Below are positions 7,311-10,854 of a stretch of DNA of 10,854 nt, one piece after another. The stretch spans positions 1-10,854 of the forward strand of contig JAJPZD010000168.1 in assembly GCA_021204605.1 (NCBI GenBank), written 5' to 3'. The position numbers and the translations under genes are program-made. Under the pieces are notes generated by a model. That model did not search any database and had not been told where the DNA came from. It worked only from the letters and a program-made list of their open reading frames with translations. The number at the start of each line of letters is the position of its first letter. Position 1 is the first letter of the stretch. The stretch is from Prevotella sp. Lineage in GTDB: Bacteria > Bacteroidota > Bacteroidia > Bacteroidales > Bacteroidaceae.

Positions 7311-9944
7311 ATCTATAATGTTAGCCAACGTTATCAATACCGTCGCAATAGATGCTGTCGAAGTGGCCAAAGAGAATATCTCGGCAGTACTCAACCTCGT
7401 TGAACTCTTCTCCGGGACAACAATCTCACAACCGGGCATCGGCCTTACATTATGACCCACCTTCGCTATCGTACCATTCATGTAGATGATATAGGTCCTG
7501 CTCTTTTTTGCCTTGTTGCTGAAACCGCCCGCCTGGTTGATATAATAGCTCACACTCTTTCCCTTCTGGAAACCTACCGTATTCGGATACATCACCTCTC
7601 CGTTGATCTTTACCGTATTGTTATATTGCGGCACAATTATCCTGTCTCCCTCCCGCAATATGATGTCGGCATCCGAACCCGGATTTGCCAAAGCCTTGTC
7701 CAACTCTATTCCTACATAATATGTCTCTGGAATTTCATATTTCTTTATCTTCTCACTCGCATTCAAATCTGATTTGGTAGTGAGCTTTCCGGCAGCCATG
7801 GCGGTCATCTCATTTGTCTCTGCCTGCTCCCTCGCCATTTTCAACACTGTTTCCATCCTTAGACGCTCACTCTCGTTGACTTTTCGCTCCAAACGTGCAC
7901 CGGCAACATAACCTCGGTCATTCACTCCTCCTGCACGGCGGATAACATCACTCAAGCGTTGGTTGTTTATCGACAGCGTATATGTTCCACTGAACATCAC
8001 CTCTCCTTCAACAGTAACATTCTGCTGCTCGTAGTAACCGGGACTTTTCCGCACATATACCTCGTCAAAAGGCATCAGCTTAAAACCAGCCTCTCCATCA
8101 ACTACAAACCCATCCTTCAACGCAAAACTGTATGTATGGGCGATTATCGAATCGGTGGTCAACGCCTTCGGATCCCTGACACGCCTCGACACATCAACTC
8201 GCGCCGTCGAAGCGGTCTGCTTCAAGCCTCCTGCCTGAAGTATAAAGTCCTCAACAGTCTCGTTTTCTGCATATTTGTATATTCCTGGATAATTCACCTC
8301 TCCATGTATCGTTATCGTCTGCTGTTCCATCATCTCCTCTTTCGTGGGAATGAAGAGCACATCGTTGTTCTGAATCGGTACATCGGGAACTGTTCCGTTC
8401 ATTATCCCGTCAACATCTACTGATACCACCTCCAACGTCCGGTCGGCCTTCATCCTGTGCATCACCGCACGCGCCGTGAACGCCTCCTCACGCAAACCAT
8501 CGGCATGCTCTATCAACGTTTTTACGCTGTTTATGCTCTCTCCAACCTGGTACATGCCCGGACGGAATACGGCTCCCTTGATCTCAACCATGTTGGAAAA
8601 ACGCGGAATTATCGAATCCACACTCACGGAATCCTCATCGGCTACCTGGAAAGCACTCATGTCAAACTCATCGACATTATATACTGAATATTCCCTGCCT
8701 GTCTTACGCACTATCCTCACCGATTTTGTGTATGCGTCTCCCGTAAAACCTCCAGCATAGTCCAGCAATGTCTTCACACTCTCGTTCTTTTTCATCTCGT
8801 AATACATCGGACGCTTCACCTTTCCCGTTATGTTCACTAAACAATCGTAGGTGCCTATCGTAATCACGTCATTGTCTGCCAACTTCACGTTCCCTGTCAA
8901 CTTGCCGTTAAGTATGTAATCATAAATGTCAACAACAGACACCAACTTGTTGTTCCTGTAAACTTTTATGTTTCGCAACGTACCGATATCATTCGGACCG
9001 CCTGCCATATACAGGGCATGGAACACTGTGGCGAATGCCGGCAACGTGTATGTCCCTGGATAGTTGACCTCTCCCATCACATTAACCATTATCGACCGTG
9101 TCTCTCCAACAGTAAGTTTTATCTGGGAACTGCTGTATCGCTCTCCAAGTGTGGAGCGCAGCCGCGCATTCGCCTGTTCCACTGTCAAACCACTCAAGTG
9201 CACAGGGCCAAACCCCTCTATCGTAACCTCTCCATCCGGTGATATAGTACTCTCAATGGTCTTCTGAGAAGCTCCGTATATATCGATATATACAGCATCT
9301 CCAGGACCTAATATATAATTCTGGGGCGTGGCGATGTTCATTTCTGGCTCAAACGTCAAGTCTGTATTGTTGAATATGTCCCTGCCAAAAACTTTCTTCT
9401 TCTTCTCATACTTCTCTGAAAGTAGCTTATCCAACAAGGCCGCCGTATCTGGGATTATCTCCAATAGCTCATCCTGCATCATCAGCCAGTCGTCATTCGT
9501 CTCGTCGTATGCCGTGCCTATTGTCAAACCTGTTTCGGGATCTATCGCTGTCTTCTTCTTCCTCGTATCCTTAACCCTGTACTGGGGCGTGAAATTATCG
9601 TCATCATCATAATATGAGGTTGTTGTTCTTTTCTTGCTTTTTGACCTGCTGCTCTTACTGCTCGATTTATTAGTCCGCAGACGGTTATCGGTCTCCTTAT
9701 CAGTCACAGTGCCAAGACCCTTGTTCTTCATCTGACGCTCATATTTCTCCTTCACACGGCGCAACTGCTCTATCGTCACGCCCTTTTGCATGAGCTTCGT
9801 TACAATCTCTGCCTGTGATGTGCCCGCCGCATTCTCTTTGATTACAAAACTTATCACCTGCTCATCTGTCATCGACGATGACTGAGCCAATACTTTTGTC
9901 GGAATGATTATTACAAGCACTATCAGTATTAACAGCTTCTTCAT
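7308..9944 (-). CDS. Wza-like polysaccharide export protein with six SLBB repeats
   Basis: This 878-residue secreted protein is the probable outer-membrane polysaccharide exporter. Residues 1-20 form a signal peptide ending KVLA before QSSS. There is no lipobox cysteine, unlike E. coli Wza. A helical domain (about 25-72) and a Lys/Ser/Arg-rich linker (about 85-107), then YYDDDD, precede the Poly_export (PF02563-type) domain (about 205-282, containing YILGPGDAVYIDIYG). Six SLBB-like repeats start near 284, 367, 451, 542, 641 and 776. Each shows a version of the pattern GEVxYPGxY with a later AGG, as in GEVNYPGTY (291-299) and GEVNYPGIY (548-556). A hydrophobic segment (about 852-875) ends the protein, possibly the membrane-spanning helix. 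E. coli Wza is near 380 residues, so this is the large multi-SLBB form common in Bacteroidota. The ATG at 9944 lies eight bases after the transferase stop, so the two are coupled. It is visibly GC-richer than the glycan genes downstream. Confidence 0.95.
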   Translation of the reverse strand: MKKLLILIVLVIIIPTKVLAQSSSMTDEQVISFVIKENAAGTSQAEIVTKLMQKGVTIEQLRRVKEKYERQMKNKGLGTVTDKETDNRLRTNKSSSKSSRSKSKKRTTTSYYDDDDNFTPQYRVKDTRKKKTAIDPETGLTIGTAYDETNDDWLMMQDELLEIIPDTAALLDKLLSEKYEKKKKVFGRDIFNNTDLTFEPEMNIATPQNYILGPGDAVYIDIYGASQKTIESTISPDGEVTIEGFGPVHLSGLTVEQANARLRSTLGERYSSSQIKLTVGETRSIMVNVMGEVNYPGTYTLPAFATVFHALYMAGGPNDIGTLRNIKVYRNNKLVSVVDIYDYILNGKLTGNVKLADNDVITIGTYDCLVNITGKVKRPMYYEMKKNESVKTLLDYAGGFTGDAYTKSVRIVRKTGREYSVYNVDEFDMSAFQVADEDSVSVDSIIPRFSNMVEIKGAVFRPGMYQVGESINSVKTLIEHADGLREEAFTARAVMHRMKADRTLEVVSVDVDGIMNGTVPDVPIQNNDVLFIPTKEEMMEQQTITIHGEVNYPGIYKYAENETVEDFILQAGGLKQTASTARVDVSRRVRDPKALTTDSIIAHTYSFALKDGFVVDGEAGFKLMPFDEVYVRKSPGYYEQQNVTVEGEVMFSGTYTLSINNQRLSDVIRRAGGVNDRGYVAGARLERKVNESERLRMETVLKMAREQAETNEMTAMAAGKLTTKSDLNASEKIKKYEIPETYYVGIELDKALANPGSDADIILREGDRIIVPQYNNTVKINGEVMYPNTVGFQKGKSVSYYINQAGGFSNKAKKSRTYIIYMNGTIAKVGHNVRPMPGCEIVVPEKSSTRLSTAEIFSLATSTASIATVLITLANIID

Positions 9945-9952
9945 ATCTCTTT

Positions 9953-10594
9953 TTAAAATTTCTTTCCACTTATTATGCGAAATCCCGTCTTCAGGATAAT
10001 ACAGAAATCAAACCACAACGAACGGTGAGCAAGATAATGCAAATCCATCTCAAGACGCCTAAGCATCTTCTCCATACTGTCGGTATAGCCATTATATAAT
10101 GTCGCCTCCGATGTAAGACCAGGACGCATCTTGTATATCAACTCATACCTATCGTCGTGCTGCATTATCTGGTCAATATAGTATTTCCTCTCCGGTCGCG
10201 GACCCACAAACGACATATCGCCTTTCAGTACATTCCACAACTGGGGTAGCTCATCCAAATGGTGCTCTCGCAGAAACCTCTCTGTCTTCGTGGAGTTGAA
10301 CGTATCACTTTTGGCTATCAACTGGGGCTCCCTCTCCTCTCCACTGAGTGTACGGAACTTGTATATCGTAAAGGGCCTCCCCTTGTAGCCTATCCTTTCT
10401 TGAGTGAAAATCGCCGCACCGTTCTTCTGCCGCTTCAGCAAAATATAAATGATTAGAAACAACAACGACAACACAACAAGCAACAATGCAGAAGCCACAA
10501 TGTCGAATAACCTCTTTATTGTCTTCTGTATTGCACCCATTGCATCACGATTGCAAGCTTCCTTTTCGCTACCAGTCGTTGATATGTTTGCCAC
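9953..10594 (-). CDS. Initiating sugar-phosphate transferase (bacterial sugar transferase family)
   Basis: This 213-residue enzyme of the Bac_transf (PF02397) family should transfer a sugar phosphate from a nucleotide sugar to undecaprenyl phosphate, the first step of repeat-unit assembly. It has one membrane or re-entrant hydrophobic helix (about 33-53). Next come the conserved blocks FTQERIGYKGRPFTIYKFRT (63-82), FLREHHLDELPQLWNVLKGD (107-126, with the catalytic Asp-Glu at 114-115), SFVGPRPE (128-135) and MRPGLTS (156-162). Its size matches the minimal monotopic form (PglC-like) lacking the extra N-terminal helices of WbaP. The start is uncertain: GTG at 10594 has an in-frame stop shortly upstream and is preceded by AAAAAAGAG. 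The ATG at 10540 would give MGAIQKTIKRLFDIVAS, nearer to the usual N-terminus and without the 18-residue polar extension. It is the first gene of the operon, behind a Bacteroidota promoter. The sugar is not predictable. Confidence 0.93.
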   Translation of the reverse strand: MANISTTGSEKEACNRDAMGAIQKTIKRLFDIVASALLLVVLSLLFLIIYILLKRQKNGAAIFTQERIGYKGRPFTIYKFRTLSGEEREPQLIAKSDTFNSTKTERFLREHHLDELPQLWNVLKGDMSFVGPRPERKYYIDQIMQHDDRYELIYKMRPGLTSEATLYNGYTDSMEKMLRRLEMDLHYLAHRSLWFDFCIILKTGFRIISGKKF

Positions 10595-10643
10595 CTCTTT
10601 TTTATTATTATATAATTATAACTTGTTTTTCTATATTTTGTTG

Positions 10644-10651
10644 CAAAGTTA
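10644..10651 (-). promoter_or_regulatory. Bacteroidota -7 promoter element for the minus-strand operon
   Basis: On the minus strand the sequence reads TAACTTTG followed by CA, a perfect match to the TAnnTTTG -7 consensus used by the primary sigma factor of Bacteroidota. Transcription would begin a few bases further on, giving a leader of about 40 bases before the GTG at 10594. The expected upstream TTTG (-33) is not clear: only an AT-rich TTTT run is at roughly that distance. Location in front of the first operon gene makes it credible. Confidence 0.6.
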
Positions 10652-10714
10652 GGATATTTATTTTTAAAATTAATCTTTATACATATAGTTTTTAATTTGA
10701 ATATCACATTTAAC

Positions 10715-10735
10715 AATGCTCCCTTAAACAGCATT
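10715..10735 (+). repeat. Inverted repeat with T-run in the divergent intergenic region
   Basis: AATGCT (10715-10720) and AGCATT (10730-10735) are perfect complements around a nine-base loop. On the plus strand the right arm runs into six Ts in total (10734-10739) and then more pyrimidines, the layout of a weak plus-strand intrinsic terminator. The stem has only two GC pairs. It lies between the two opposed promoter candidates, so a regulator binding site is the alternative. Confidence 0.35.
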
Positions 10736-10792
10736 TTTTCCTCTTTTCAACAAAAAACAGACGTTATGCATTTATAATACAAAATATTTCCT

Positions 10793-10800
10793 TATCTTTG
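10793..10800 (+). promoter_or_regulatory. Bacteroidota -7 promoter element pointing right, out of the window
   Basis: TATCTTTG followed by CAC is a perfect TAnnTTTG match on the plus strand. A TTTA at 10771-10774, 18 bases upstream, could serve as a degenerate -33 element. Its gene would lie to the right of the window. Two frames opening with ATG (10812 and 10826) run to the window end for only 14 and 9 codons, too short to call as genes. Confidence 0.55.
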
Positions 10801-10854
10801 CACCCTTAATAATGGTTACAATTCCATGTCCACTTTCATTATATTATACATTAA

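Larger units (their letters stand above)
10595..10854. other. Divergent intergenic region at the right end
   Basis: These 260 very AT-rich bases hold no supported gene. They contain, from left to right, the leader of the minus-strand operon, its -7 element, the inverted repeat at 10715-10735 and a plus-strand -7 element. I found no long paired inverted repeats of the kind that flank invertible capsule promoters in Bacteroides, and no upxY-like regulator gene precedes the first transferase within the window. Confidence 0.6.

Noticed and set aside
7959..8423. 154-codon open frame on the plus strand
   Set aside because: It lies wholly antisense to the SLBB export gene, whose protein has a signal peptide and clear domains. 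The antisense translation has no recognisable motif and low-quality composition.
10605..10622. AT palindrome near the operon leader as an invertible-promoter end
   Set aside because: It is simple AT sequence, and no matching inverted copy was seen on the other side of the promoter.
10812..10854. Short open frame starting ATG at 10812
   Set aside because: Only 14 codons before the window ends and it would begin almost at the predicted transcription start, so it cannot be told from chance.

Overview
The window looks like part of a surface-polysaccharide (capsule, O-antigen or exopolysaccharide) biosynthesis locus from a member of the Bacteroidota, most plausibly a Bacteroides/Prevotella-type gut or oral anaerobe. 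The grounds are: two perfect matches to the Bacteroidota -7 promoter consensus TAnnTTTG in the intergenic region at the right end; mostly weak or absent Shine-Dalgarno sequences; a very long multi-SLBB export protein of a type common in this phylum; and low-GC glycan genes next to a GC-richer export gene. The genus is inference.

Layout. Eight genes lie head to tail on the minus strand and read from right to left: a membrane sugar-phosphate transferase that starts the repeat unit (10594-9953), a Wza-like outer-membrane export protein with six SLBB repeats (9944-7308), a Wzx flippase (7248-5896), a family 2 glycosyltransferase (5884-5069), two adjacent and distinct Wzz chain-length regulators (4996-3920 and 3916-2915), a Wzy repeat-unit polymerase (2913-1699), and, after a 140-base gap, a second family 2 glycosyltransferase (1558-827). 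Most junctions are 1 to 72 bases, so at least the first seven genes probably form one operon. A Bacteroidota promoter sits about 50 bases upstream of the first gene. At the left edge a plus-strand glycosyltransferase, cut by the window start, ends at 802 and converges on the minus-strand cluster with only 24 bases between stop codons.

How they work together. The genes match a Wzx/Wzy-dependent pathway. The initiating transferase loads a sugar phosphate on undecaprenyl phosphate, the glycosyltransferases extend the repeat unit, Wzx flips it across the inner membrane, Wzy polymerises it, the Wzz pair sets chain length, and the SLBB protein carries the polymer to the surface. No nucleotide-sugar synthesis genes, tyrosine kinase or phosphatase are in the window.

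I found no tRNA, rRNA, CRISPR array, insertion sequence or phage gene. I do not see a convincing new system. The more unusual points are the tandem unequal Wzz paralogs without a kinase, the architecture of the export protein, the divergent promoter region at the right end, and the tight convergent junction at the left.
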